A stretch of DNA of 64,000 nucleotides from Embleya sp045207655. GTDB taxonomy: Bacteria > Actinomycetota > Actinomycetes > Streptomycetales > Streptomycetaceae. Below, piece by piece: positions 8,978-17,430 of this stretch. Position 1 is the first letter of the stretch, and each line of letters begins with the position of its first letter. Where the stretch lies: contig NZ_CP108784.1 in assembly GCF_045207655.1 (NCBI RefSeq), positions 5,456,001-5,520,000 on the forward strand, read 5' to 3'. The notes under the pieces are model-generated. The model had not been told where the DNA came from, did not search any database, and saw only the letters and a program-made list of their open reading frames with translations. The translations under genes were made by a program, and so were the position numbers.

Positions 8978-9240
8978 GGTGGGGCCCCTCTACGTTGTCC
9001 AGGTGTGTGGTGCCCTCGGGCCCGACCACTCGATGCTGACTCACGGTTACCTCGTCTCGCTCGGCCGGTCCGCCGTCCCGGTCGGAGGCGACGCCGCGCG
9101 AAGGCCGAAACGCGCCTGGCGTGAAGATCACAACAACACCTCCGGCAGGATGGATCGCGGACACTGACAGGAAAGGCAAGCAGTCGCGCGTACCTTTCTT
9201 GACGAACCGCTCGTACCAAACTAACCACGGGAGACCGCCA

Positions 9241-10443
9241 GTGAGTTCCCAGCCCCCACGCGTTCGCTCTGGGCGGAGCGGGCGGGAGAGCACGAGCGAT
9301 GGCACCGGGACCGATGCCTCGGAGACCGCTCCGGAGCCCATTCCCTCGGCCTCGGACCAGCCCTCGGACAAGAGTGTGCCCCGGGTGCGCCCGGTCATCG
9401 CGGTCACCGGTGCCGCGGCCGGCCTCGGTCATCGCGTCGCGTCCCTTCTGGCCGCGAACGACCAGGTCAAACGTCTGATCGCGATCGACGAGCGGCGCGG
9501 TGAGATTCCCGGCGCACAGTGGCGGATCATGGACGTCCGCGACCCCGCCCTGGCCGGTCGGCTGGAGGGCGTGGACGTGGTGGTGCACCTCGCGCTCGAC
9601 ATGTCGCTCGACTCCGAACCCCGCGCCCGCGGCGCCCGCAACGTGCGCGGCACCCAGACCGTGCTGACCGCCGCCGCCGCGGCCCGGGTGCCCCGGGTGG
9701 TGCTGTGCACCTCGGCGATGGTCTACGGCGCGCTGCCGGACAACGCCGTACCACTGGCCGAGGACGCGCCGCTGCGCGCGACGGCGGACGCGTCGCTGGT
9801 CGGCGATCTGCTGGAGATCGAGGAACTGGCCGAGCGCACCCCGCGCGCCCACCCGCACGTCAAGGTCACCGTGGTGCGCCCGGCGACGCTGGTCGGCGGG
9901 CCCGAGGCGGACAGCGTGATGACCCGGCACTTCGAGGCGCCGCGCCTGCTGGTGGTCTCCGGCGGGCAGCCGCGCTGGCAGTTCTGCCACCTCGACGACC
10001 TGGCCTCCGCGCTGGAGTTCGCCGCGCTGGGCCGGGTCGAGGGTGTGGTCACCGTCGGCTCCGAGGGCTGGCTCGAACAGGAGGAGATCGAGGAGCTGTC
10101 CGGCATGCGCCGGATGGAGCTGCCCGCGTCGCTGGCCCTGGGCACCGCCGAACGGCTGCACCGACTGGGCATCACGCCCGCGCCGGCGGGCGACCTCGCG
10201 TACACGATGCACGGCTGGGTGGTGCCCTCCGAGCGGCTGCGCGCGGCGGGCTGGCGCCCGGTGTGGACCAACGAGGCGGCCTTCGCGGTGCTGCTGGAGG
10301 ACGTCGACGGGCGGCACGCGCTGGTGGCCCGCCGACTGGGCCGCAAGGACGCCACCACGCTCGGCGCGGCGGGCGCGACCGTGGCCCTGGTGGGCACGGC
10401 CGCGATCGTGCGCAAGGTTCGGCGCCGGCGCCGCGGCTTCTGA
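9241..10443 (+). CDS. NAD(P)-dependent epimerase/dehydratase (extended SDR)
   Basis: A 400-residue extended short-chain dehydrogenase/reductase. After an about 50-residue Ser/Pro-rich leader, the Rossmann motif TGAAAGLG begins near residue 56; VVHLALD, TSAMVYGA (with the catalytic-type Tyr) and VRPATLVGG follow. The C-terminus contains a hydrophobic stretch (AAGATVALVGTAAIV) and an Arg-rich tail, possibly a membrane anchor. The GTG at 9241 has GGGAG 12 bases upstream. It is divergent from the DUF2342 gene. A weak TTGACG/TAACCA pair at 9199-9227 is a candidate promoter. Substrate unknown. Confidence 0.85.
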   Translation: MSSQPPRVRSGRSGRESTSDGTGTDASETAPEPIPSASDQPSDKSVPRVRPVIAVTGAAAGLGHRVASLLAANDQVKRLIAIDERRGEIPGAQWRIMDVRDPALAGRLEGVDVVVHLALDMSLDSEPRARGARNVRGTQTVLTAAAAARVPRVVLCTSAMVYGALPDNAVPLAEDAPLRATADASLVGDLLEIEELAERTPRAHPHVKVTVVRPATLVGGPEADSVMTRHFEAPRLLVVSGGQPRWQFCHLDDLASALEFAALGRVEGVVTVGSEGWLEQEEIEELSGMRRMELPASLALGTAERLHRLGITPAPAGDLAYTMHGWVVPSERLRAAGWRPVWTNEAAFAVLLEDVDGRHALVARRLGRKDATTLGAAGATVALVGTAAIVRKVRRRRRGF

Positions 10444-10484
10444 CCTTCGCCGACCTCGCCGACCTCGCCGTCCGCGAGCGGCCC

Positions 10485-10524
10485 GTCCGCGAGTGCCGGG
10501 CGGGCGGGCCCGGCACTCGCGGAC
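10485..10524. terminator. Hairpin terminator after the epimerase gene
   Basis: A perfect 17-bp inverted repeat (GTCCGCGAGTGCCGGGC as left arm, 10485-10501; right arm 10508-10524) with a 6-base loop, about 40 bases after the stop codon. Confidence 0.85.
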
Positions 10525-10592
10525 GGCGCGCACACGTGCGCGAGGGGACCGGGATGATCGCCCCCGACCGGTCGCGCGCGATACTGCCCGGT

Positions 10593-11015
10593 ATGGACGT
10601 CATCCGCATCGCCGAGATCCGCGACACGCCGTTGTCCGTCGACGAGGTTTTCGCCGCGCTCGGCGACCCGTCGGCCGGTGGCACGAGCCTGTTCGTCGGT
10701 ACGGTCCGTAACGCCGACAGTGGACGCTCGGTCACCGCGCTGGAGTACTCCGCGCACCCCTCGGCCCGGGCCGAGCTGCGTCGGGTGATGGAGAAGATCG
10801 CCGCCGACCTGCCGGTGCGCGCGATGGCCGCGGTGCACCGGGTCGGCCGACTGGAGATCGGCGACCTCGCGGTCGTGGTCGGCGTCTCCTGCCCGCATCG
10901 CGCGGAGGCGTTCACCGCGTGCCGGCGGCTGATCGACGAGCTCAAGCACGAGGTGCCGATCTGGAAGCTCCAGCACTTCGTGGACGGCGACTCGGACTGG
11001 GTCGGCGCCTGCTGA
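10593..11015 (+). CDS. moaE: Molybdopterin synthase catalytic subunit MoaE
   Basis: The large subunit of molybdopterin synthase, which with MoaD converts precursor Z (cPMP) to molybdopterin by inserting two sulfurs. At 140 residues it has normal family length. Family features include SLFVGTVRN near the N-terminus, LEYSAHPSA, the AAVHRVGRLEIGD block and the lysine-bearing KHEVPIWKLQ motif near the end. The ATG at 10593 is chosen because GATACT lies seven bases upstream, suggesting a leaderless message; an in-frame ATG at 10554 is possible. No moaD is adjacent. Confidence 0.92.
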   Translation: MDVIRIAEIRDTPLSVDEVFAALGDPSAGGTSLFVGTVRNADSGRSVTALEYSAHPSARAELRRVMEKIAADLPVRAMAAVHRVGRLEIGDLAVVVGVSCPHRAEAFTACRRLIDELKHEVPIWKLQHFVDGDSDWVGAC

Positions 11016-11151
11016 ACCCGGCCCGGACACCCGCTCCGATCCCACCCGTCCCCGAGGTCACACCCACCTCGGAGCGGCGGAAATGCACCATCTCCACCAC
11101 ATACATATGATTTAAGCCGTCACCCTCCCCCTCCTGTGGACGGAGTACGTC

Positions 11152-11388
11152 ATGGCGTCTGTCGCGTGGTGGTGGGCAATTCCGGGGGTCGCGCTCGTGC
11201 TCGCGGTCTGCTGGGCGGCGTGGACCTGTCGGTCCTTCCGGACGCCGAGCATGCACGAGTCGATGTCCGACTTCGCGGAATGGAGCGCGGCCCTGGACCG
11301 GGTCCGCACGGCGACCCCGGTGCAATCCGAACCCACCCCCGACGATGTCGCGGGACCGGCCCAGGAACCGGGCTGCGAAACCCCGTGA
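11152..11388 (+). CDS. Small single-pass membrane protein
   Basis: A 78-residue protein not assigned to a family. Residues 4-26 form one hydrophobic helix (VAWWWAIPGVALVLAVCWAAW), followed by a polar, acidic tail likely on one face of the membrane. GGACGGAG lies upstream of the ATG. It sits between moaE and the PDZ-Lon protease gene on the same strand. Codon use is normal for the window, supporting a real gene. Confidence 0.65.
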   Translation: MASVAWWWAIPGVALVLAVCWAAWTCRSFRTPSMHESMSDFAEWSAALDRVRTATPVQSEPTPDDVAGPAQEPGCETP

Positions 11389-11435
11389 CGGCCCGGGCCG
11401 CACCGGGAAAACCCGGGTGCCGTAGGGTCGGGCGC

Positions 11436-12488
11436 ATGTCGCGCCGCACCGCCACACTGGTCGTCTCGGGGCTGTTGCTGCTGGCCCTGGCCTGCGCCGT
11501 CCTGTTCGCGCCGGTGCCCTACGCCGAGCTGAGCCCCGGGCCCACGTACAACACGCTCGGTGACGAAGGCGGCAAGCCGGTCATCGAGATCTCGGGCCAC
11601 GAGACGTATCCCACCAGCGGCCACCTGAACATGACCACGGTGTCGGTGACCAACAAGTCCTACGACATGCCGCTGCTCGACGCGCTCGCCGGCTGGGTCA
11701 AGGGCGACTCGGACGTCGTGCTCAAGAAGTCGCTGTACCCCGACGACAAGTCCGCGGCCGAGGTCGAGCGGGAGAACGCCGAGGAGTTCAGCTCGTCGCA
11801 GGAGCACGCCAAGGTCGCGGCGTTCGCGGCGCTGGGCATCCCGATCGAGAAGCAGGTGATCGTGTCCACGGTGGCCAAGGACGCGCCCGCGCTCGGCAAG
11901 CTGCACGCCGGCGACATCATCCTGGCCGTGGACGGGACGCCGATCGGCAAGCCCGAGGATGTCGCCGCGGCGATCACCAGGCACCAGGCCGGCGAGAGCG
12001 TCACGCTCACCGTCGATCCCGCGGACGCCCGGGGCACCCGGCGCGACGTGCAGGTGGTGACCCGCAAGGCCGAGGACGACGGCCGGGCCCTGGTCGGCAT
12101 CACGCCGGGCATCCTGCCCAAGTTCCCGTTCAAGGTGGAGATCCACCTCGAGGACGTCGGCGGCCCGAGCGCGGGGATGATGTTCGCGCTCGGCATCGTG
12201 GACAAGCTCAGCCCCGGCGACCTGACCGGCGGCAAGTTCGTGGCCGGCACCGGCACCATCGACGACGCGGGCAAGGTCGGCGCGATCGGCGGCATCCAGA
12301 TGAAGACCATCGGGGCCCGCCGGCAGGGCGCGAAGTACTTCCTGACGCCCAAGGCCAACTGCGCCGCCGCCGCGCAGACCAAGCCGGGCGGGCTGACCCT
12401 GATCCAGGTGGAGACCCTGGACGACGCGCTCAAGGCCCTGGAGACGATCCGCACCGGCCAGGGCACGCTGACGGAATGTCATGCGTGA
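11436..12488 (+). CDS. PDZ domain-containing Lon-type (S16) membrane serine protease
   Basis: A YlbL-like protease of 350 residues: one N-terminal membrane anchor (residues 8-28), a PDZ domain near residues 130-220, and a C-terminal Lon protease domain. The catalytic Ser is in GGPSAGMMFALG and the catalytic Lys in GKVGAIGGIQMK. It would act on the outer face of the membrane. The ATG at 11436 follows a TAGGGT hexamer by seven bases, pointing to a leaderless transcript, and no ribosome binding site is present. Length and domain order match the family. The gene is convergent with the PPA1309-family gene. Confidence 0.93.
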   Translation: MSRRTATLVVSGLLLLALACAVLFAPVPYAELSPGPTYNTLGDEGGKPVIEISGHETYPTSGHLNMTTVSVTNKSYDMPLLDALAGWVKGDSDVVLKKSLYPDDKSAAEVERENAEEFSSSQEHAKVAAFAALGIPIEKQVIVSTVAKDAPALGKLHAGDIILAVDGTPIGKPEDVAAAITRHQAGESVTLTVDPADARGTRRDVQVVTRKAEDDGRALVGITPGILPKFPFKVEIHLEDVGGPSAGMMFALGIVDKLSPGDLTGGKFVAGTGTIDDAGKVGAIGGIQMKTIGARRQGAKYFLTPKANCAAAAQTKPGGLTLIQVETLDDALKALETIRTGQGTLTECHA

Positions 12489-12510
12489 CCGGTGCGGACC
12501 CCCTCGGGGA

Positions 12511-13062
12511 CTATCGGTCCTCGTCCTCGTCTCCCTCGCCGAACGTGGCCAGCAGCGCCTCGGCCAGCCCCGGCACCAGATCCGCGCCGGAGAGCACCTC
12601 GGAGTCGTCGTCCTTGTCCCGCAGCCGCACCGCCGACTCGCGCGAGCCGTCGCGCAGCACGCCGACCGCGAGCCGGACCTCCTGCCGCTGCGGGTGCGAC
12701 GCCACCCACTCGTGGATCTCCCGATCGCTGCCCACCGCGGGCATGGTCGCCTCGGCGGCCGGCGGCAACATCAGCCGCTCGACCACCAGCGCGCAGCCGA
12801 GCACCGCTTCCGGCCACGCGATACTGGCCAGGAACTCGTCGATCGCGACGTTCTCGGGGACTTCCTCCTGCTCGATCGGAGTGAGGGTGTCGATGGGCGC
12901 GTCACGGTCGGCGGACAAGCCGAGCTGTGCCGCGAGGTCGGGTTCGGTACGGGCCAATTCCGCGGTGTCCACGAGCGCGTAGAGGCGGGCCTGCTGGTCC
13001 CAGCCGTACGCCGCCACGTGGCGTTCGATCTCGACGAGGGCCTGGGTGAGTGCAACGGTCAT
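12511..13062 (-). CDS. PPA1309-family protein
   Basis: A 183-residue protein of a conserved actinobacterial family of unknown function named after its Propionibacterium member. The N-terminal helix ALVEIERHVAAYGWDQ and the middle block IAWPEAVLGCALVVERLMLP are family-typical, and the C-terminus is strongly acidic. No membrane segment, signal peptide or known catalytic motif is visible. It is divergent from the UPF0182 gene, with which it is commonly neighbouring in actinobacteria. Confidence 0.85.
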   Translation of the reverse strand: MTVALTQALVEIERHVAAYGWDQQARLYALVDTAELARTEPDLAAQLGLSADRDAPIDTLTPIEQEEVPENVAIDEFLASIAWPEAVLGCALVVERLMLPPAAEATMPAVGSDREIHEWVASHPQRQEVRLAVGVLRDGSRESAVRLRDKDDDSEVLSGADLVPGLAEALLATFGEGDEDEDR

Positions 13063-13215
13063 GGCCCCATCTTCCCGTCTTCACCCCACGGCGGATCACG
13101 AGCCTGTATCGGCCGTGTCTGTGGGGAACCACGTCCTGTCTCGGTAAGTTGACCCATCGAGCGCCGACCGGGCGCGTCCAGGTAATGATCGAGGTGCGCA
13201 CCCTTGGTTTTTCAG

Positions 13216-16200
13216 ATGCCCGAACGAGGCGGCTCAGGTGGCCGTCGGATCAGAATGGGAGCTCCGTCCCGCAGGTCCAGAACCCTGCTCCTGACGCTGG
13301 CCATCCTCGTGGTGATCGTTGTCGCGTGGGTGCTGTTCGCGAATTTCTGGACGGATTGGCTCTGGTACAAGTCGGTCGGCTACGGAAACGTATTCACGAC
13401 CAAGCTGTGGACGCGCATCGGGTTGTTCCTGGTGTTCGGTCTGCTCATGGCCGGGGCCGTCGGCGCCAACGTGTATGTCGCCTATCGACTGCGCCCGGCC
13501 TTTCGCGGGATGTCGCTGGAGCAGCAGAGTCTCGACCGATACCGGTCGGCCATCACCCCGTTCCGCACGTGGTTGCTGATCGGCCTGTCGGTCATCATCG
13601 GCATCATCGCCGGCACGTCGGCGTCGGGACAGTGGAAGACGTGGCTCCAGTTCGTGAACGGGGTCTCGTTCGGGACCAAGGACCCGCAGTTCCACAAGGA
13701 CGTCTCGTTCTACGCGTTCGACCTGCCGTTCTATCGGTTCCTGATCAATTTCGCGTTCGTCGCGGTCGTCGTCGGCCTCGTCCTCGCGGTGATCACGCAC
13801 TACCTCTACGGCGGACTTCGGGTGCAGAGCCCGGGGTCGCGGGCGACACCGGCCGCGCAGGCGCATCTTTCGCTGCTGCTCGGCCTTTTCGTGCTGTTCA
13901 AGGCCGTCGCGTACTGGCTGGACCGCTATTCGCTCGCGGTCTCGTCCGGTGATTTCAAGCAGGCCTCGCAATTCACCGGCCTGCGGTACACCGACGCGCA
14001 CGCGGTATTGCCGGCCAAGACGATCCTGTTCATCGTCGCGCTGATCTGCGCGACGCTGTTCTTCGTCAACGTCTTCCGCCGCACGTGGGCGCTGCCGATC
14101 ATCGGCTTCGGCCTGATGGTGCTCTCCGCCGTGCTCATCGGCGGGCTGTACCCGGCCATCGTCGAGCGCTTCCAGGTCAAGCCGAACCAGCAGGCCAAGG
14201 AAGCCAAGTACATCGAGCGCAACATCCAGGCGACGCGCGACGCGTACGGCATCGACAAGGTGGAGCCGGAGAGGTACGACGGCAACGTCGAGGCCAAGCC
14301 CGAGCTCAAGGACCAGGCCGCGAACACGGCCAGCATCCGCCTGCTCGACCCGAACATCGTCTCGCCGACGTTCAATCAGATGCAGCAGCTGCGGCAGTAC
14401 TACGGCTTCCAGACCACGCTCGACGTCGACCGCTACATGATCGACGGCAAGATGCAGGACACCGTGATCGCGCTGCGCGAGCTCAACCCGAGGGGTGGTC
14501 AGAGCCACAACTGGGTCAACGACCACACCAAGTACACCCACGGCTACGGCGTCGTCGCGGCCGAGGGCACCCGGGTGGACCGCGAGGGCAAGCCCGTCTA
14601 CATCGAGGGCAACATCCGTACGGACGCGCAGGAGGCGGAGACGCCCAGCCCGCTCGGCCCGTACCAGCCGCGGATCTACTTCGGCGAGTCGACCACCGAG
14701 TACTCGATCGTGGGCGCGCCGAAGAACACCACGCCGACGGAGGTGGACTACCCGACCGACACCGCGTCCGGCCAGGCCACCTACACGTACAACGGCAAGG
14801 GCGGCGTCCCGATCGGCGGCATGTTCAACAAGCTGCTGTACGCGACGAAGTTCCAGGAGGGCAACATCCTGCTCTCCGACACGATCAACAAGGATTCCCG
14901 GATCCTGTACAACCGCACGCCCAAGGAGCGGGTCGAGGCGGTCGCGCCGTGGCTGACCATCGACGGTGACCCGTATCCGGCGGTGATAGACGGCAAGGTG
15001 CAGTGGATCGTCGACGCGTACACGACCAGCAACGGTTATCCGTACGCGACCCGCACCACGCTGGGCGACGCCACCGCGGACTCGCTGAACGCGGAGGACC
15101 GGGCCCGGGGGGCGGTCGGCAACACCGGCAACGTCAACTACATCCGCAACTCGGTGAAGGCGACGGTCGACTCGTACGACGGCTCGGTCAAGCTCTACCA
15201 GTGGGACGAGCAGGACCCGGTTCTGAAGACCTGGATGAAGGCCTTCCCGAACACGATCAAGAAGAAGAACACGATCCCGCCCACCCTGATGGAGCACCTG
15301 CGCTACCCGCAGGACCTGTTCAAGGTGCAGCGTGATCTGCTCACCCGGTACCACGTGACCGACCCGCGCACGTTCTTCAACGGCTCCGACTTCTGGAAGG
15401 TCCCCAAGGACCCGACGGGCCGGGTGCCGGGCTCGGGCGACCAGCCGCCGTACTACCTGTCGATGAAGATGCCGTCCGCGACGCCGGGCGGTGCGCCCGA
15501 CGCGCAGCAGTCGTTCCAGTTGACCAGCACGTTCGTGCCGAAGGAACGGCAGAACCTGGCGGCCTTCATGGCGGTGAACTCCGAACCGGGGTCACCGGGC
15601 TACGGGAAGATCAGACTCCTGAGTCTGCCGCCGAACACGGCGATCCTGGGTCCGGATCAGATGCAGAACCAGTTCAAGTCGAACGCCGCGGTCGCCCAGG
15701 TGATCAACATCCTGCAGCGCGGTGACTCGGTGGTGGTCTACGGCAACCTGCTGAGCCTGCCCGTGGGCGGCGGCATGTTGTACGTGGAACCGGTGTACGT
15801 CCAGGCGAACGCCGCCGGGTCGTATCCGGTGCTGCAGAAGGTGCTGGTCTCCTACGGCGGCAGCATCGCCTTCGAGGACACTCTGGATCAGGCCCTGAGC
15901 AAGGTGTTCAGCGGCTCGCCGACCACGACGGTGCCACCGACCGACACCGGTACGCCGCCGTCCACCGGCACCCCGCCGGGCACCGGCACCACGCCGCCGC
16001 CGACGACCGAGAACCCGACGGTCAAGCAGGCGCTGGATGAGGCCAACCAGGCACTCAAGGACGCGGACGCGGCCATGAAGGCCGGTGACTTCGCCAAGTA
16101 CGGCGAGGCGCAGAAGCGGCTCCAGGCCGCCGTGAACAAGGCCATCGCGGCCGAGCAGGCGGCGGCGCAGCCGCCGGCGGGCACCCCGCCGGCGTCGACG

Positions 16201-16248
16201 CCGCCCGCGAGCGGGACGCCACCGGCCTCCACGGCGCCCAAGCCGTGA
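13216..16248 (+). CDS. UPF0182-family large membrane protein
   Basis: A 1010-residue protein of the UPF0182 family, conserved in actinobacteria and cyanobacteria; function unknown. Seven transmembrane helices lie in the first 330 residues, beginning TLLLTLAILVVIVVAWVLF. A long extracytoplasmic domain follows (residues about 330-890), then a Thr/Pro-rich linker and a short helical region with AAMKAGDFAKYGEAQKRL. A Pro/Ala/Thr tail ends the protein. The ATG at 13216 is chosen because homologues begin MPxRGG; there is no strong ribosome binding site and an in-frame GTG lies four codons upstream. A hairpin follows the stop. Confidence 0.9.
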   Translation: MPERGGSGGRRIRMGAPSRRSRTLLLTLAILVVIVVAWVLFANFWTDWLWYKSVGYGNVFTTKLWTRIGLFLVFGLLMAGAVGANVYVAYRLRPAFRGMSLEQQSLDRYRSAITPFRTWLLIGLSVIIGIIAGTSASGQWKTWLQFVNGVSFGTKDPQFHKDVSFYAFDLPFYRFLINFAFVAVVVGLVLAVITHYLYGGLRVQSPGSRATPAAQAHLSLLLGLFVLFKAVAYWLDRYSLAVSSGDFKQASQFTGLRYTDAHAVLPAKTILFIVALICATLFFVNVFRRTWALPIIGFGLMVLSAVLIGGLYPAIVERFQVKPNQQAKEAKYIERNIQATRDAYGIDKVEPERYDGNVEAKPELKDQAANTASIRLLDPNIVSPTFNQMQQLRQYYGFQTTLDVDRYMIDGKMQDTVIALRELNPRGGQSHNWVNDHTKYTHGYGVVAAEGTRVDREGKPVYIEGNIRTDAQEAETPSPLGPYQPRIYFGESTTEYSIVGAPKNTTPTEVDYPTDTASGQATYTYNGKGGVPIGGMFNKLLYATKFQEGNILLSDTINKDSRILYNRTPKERVEAVAPWLTIDGDPYPAVIDGKVQWIVDAYTTSNGYPYATRTTLGDATADSLNAEDRARGAVGNTGNVNYIRNSVKATVDSYDGSVKLYQWDEQDPVLKTWMKAFPNTIKKKNTIPPTLMEHLRYPQDLFKVQRDLLTRYHVTDPRTFFNGSDFWKVPKDPTGRVPGSGDQPPYYLSMKMPSATPGGAPDAQQSFQLTSTFVPKERQNLAAFMAVNSEPGSPGYGKIRLLSLPPNTAILGPDQMQNQFKSNAAVAQVINILQRGDSVVVYGNLLSLPVGGGMLYVEPVYVQANAAGSYPVLQKVLVSYGGSIAFEDTLDQALSKVFSGSPTTTVPPTDTGTPPSTGTPPGTGTTPPPTTENPTVKQALDEANQALKDADAAMKAGDFAKYGEAQKRLQAAVNKAIAAEQAAAQPPAGTPPASTPPASGTPPASTAPKP

Positions 16249-16271
16249 CCGCCGGTGCGTGACGCGTGACG

Positions 16272-16300
16272 CAGGCCCGTCCCCTCCGGGGGCGGGCCTG
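16272..16300. terminator. Hairpin terminator after the UPF0182 gene
   Basis: Arms CAGGCCCG-CCCC (16272-16284, one bulged T) and GGGGCGGGCCTG (16289-16300), 23 bases after the stop codon. Confidence 0.75.
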
Positions 16301-16313
16301 TCGCGTTATCGAT

Positions 16314-16342
16314 TTGGTGTGCGGCCTCGGGTCACGTAAGCT
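16314..16342 (+). promoter_or_regulatory. Promoter of first fMet tRNA gene
   Basis: TTGGTG (16314-16319), a 17-base spacer and TAAGCT (16337-16342) resemble a housekeeping promoter, with a start expected about eight bases before the mature tRNA. Confidence 0.65.
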
Positions 16343-16357
16343 CAAGGCACAACGCAT

Positions 16358-16431
16358 CGCGGGGTGGAGCAGTTCGGTAGCTCGCTGGGCTCATAACCCA
16401 GAGGTCGCAGGTTCAAATCCTGTCCCCGCTA
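16358..16431 (+). tRNA. Initiator tRNA-fMet (CAU), copy 1
   Basis: A 74-base cloverleaf with anticodon loop CTCATAA, T-arm GCAGGTTCAAATCCTGT and acceptor arms CGCGGGG/CCCCGCT. Position 1 (C) cannot pair with position 72, and three consecutive G:C pairs close the anticodon stem; both mark initiator tRNA. The 3' CCA is not encoded (the gene continues CTCG), unlike copy 2. Confidence 0.95.
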
Positions 16432-16442
16432 CTCGATGAAAA

Positions 16443-16482
16443 CGCGAGAGGCCCGGTTCCTTGGGGAACCGGGCCTCTCGCG
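16443..16482. terminator. Hairpin terminator after tRNA-fMet copy 1
   Basis: A perfect 18-bp stem (CGCGAGAGGCCCGGTTCC on the left arm) with a TTGG loop, starting 11 bases after the tRNA. Confidence 0.9.
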
Positions 16483-16622
16483 TTGTGTGTGCCGGGAGTT
16501 GCGGGTCGTGCCGCGTTGCTCGATGCCCGCGGGCCGGATCGGTCGGGTCGGCCGTGATCCGGATCGGGACATGACCCGACTCGGAGAGTCGGGCGGAGGC
16601 GCACGGACTTGAGGGTGTCGGA

Positions 16623-16880
16623 CTAGAGCGCGATCTGGCGGCGGCGCTTGGCGCGCAGCGGAGCCATCAGGGTCACGCGTGCCAGCCGATGGGTGCCGCG
16701 CTGATCGTTGCGCGGAGCCAGGCTCTGGATGATGGCGGCCGATTCGAGGCTGTTCGCCGTCTCCTGCGTCGTGGCATGGCCGATGAGGGCGAGGTGCCGC
16801 TCGAGGCGCTCGCCCACGCCGCTTCGGCCTACGTCCATCGGCGGAACCGGGACTCGGCGCGGCATGCTCGGATGGTCCAT
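16623..16880 (-). CDS. Small Arg-rich hypothetical protein between the two fMet tRNAs
   Basis: An 85-residue open frame without recognised family. About 86% of its third codon positions are G or C, matching real genes of the window rather than a chance frame, so I treat it as likely coding. The middle (GERLERHLALIGHATTQET) could form helices, and the C-terminus is highly basic (PLRAKRRRQIAL). The start is uncertain: the ATG at 16880 has AGGA directly before it, and an ATG five codons later is also possible. It lies antisense to both flanking tRNA genes. Function unknown. Confidence 0.5.
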   Translation of the reverse strand: MDHPSMPRRVPVPPMDVGRSGVGERLERHLALIGHATTQETANSLESAAIIQSLAPRNDQRGTHRLARVTLMAPLRAKRRRQIAL

Positions 16881-17213
16881 TCCTGATATGACCACGACGC
16901 AGACCGTACCCCATCGGGGGGACGCCGTGACGGCTTCCGGCCCCATGTCGAGACCCGATCGTGTTTCGGATTGGCCGGCAACCCGGTTGTGGCGCAATCG
17001 AACTCCTGGGCAACCAGGGGTAATTGCTGTCAAAGGGGAAGCACGCGGGGCTCGGGGTGGGCGCGCGCATGTTCACCCCATGGTCTGAATCCGGCCGCTC
17101 TCCCGGGGGACGTGCCGATGCGCGCGGGTCGAAGGCGCCGGGTCGGGTGCCCGGGGCCGCCTCGGAGCGGATTTGCCTGCCCCGGGGCGCTGTCGTACAG
17201 TTGGGTCTACCGA
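16881..17213. other. Intergenic region upstream of second fMet tRNA
   Basis: About 330 bases without a convincing gene. It should hold the promoter of the small minus-strand ORF near 16890-16930, and it contains the tRNA promoter at 17173-17201. I see no other repeat or structure here. Confidence 0.5.
17173..17201 (+). promoter_or_regulatory. Promoter of second fMet tRNA gene
   Basis: TTGCCT (17173-17178), a 17-base spacer and TACAGT (17196-17201), ending 12 bases before the mature tRNA start. Confidence 0.65.
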
Positions 17214-17287
17214 CGCGGGGTGGAGCAGCTCGGTAGCTCGCTGGGCTCATAACCCAGAGGTCGCAGGTTCAAATCCTGTCCCCGCTA
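17214..17287 (+). tRNA. Initiator tRNA-fMet (CAU), copy 2
   Basis: Differs from copy 1 by one base in the D-loop (AGCAGC for AGCAGT). It has the same initiator marks: an unpaired first acceptor position and three G:C pairs next to the CAU anticodon loop. Here the 3' CCA is encoded, at 17288-17290. Confidence 0.95.
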
Positions 17288-17293
17288 CCACAT

Positions 17294-17325
17294 CGAAGGG
17301 CCCGGTCTCACGACCGGGCCCTTCG
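17294..17325. terminator. Hairpin terminator after tRNA-fMet copy 2
   Basis: A perfect 14-bp stem (CGAAGGGCCCGGTC, 17294-17307; right arm 17312-17325) with a TCAC loop, directly after the encoded CCA. Confidence 0.9.
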
Positions 17326-17430
17326 TGCGTGCGCCGACAAGGTGTGTTCCGCCACAATTCGGTCCGAGTCGGGTGGGTCGTTGCCGAATCGCGACTGCAT
17401 GGATGTGGCCCGAGATGCCACGATGGACTC

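Noticed and set aside
9199..9227. A strong promoter for the epimerase gene.
   Set aside because: Only the -35 (TTGACG) is good; the -10 TAACCA is poor, so I mention it in the gene entry but do not list it.
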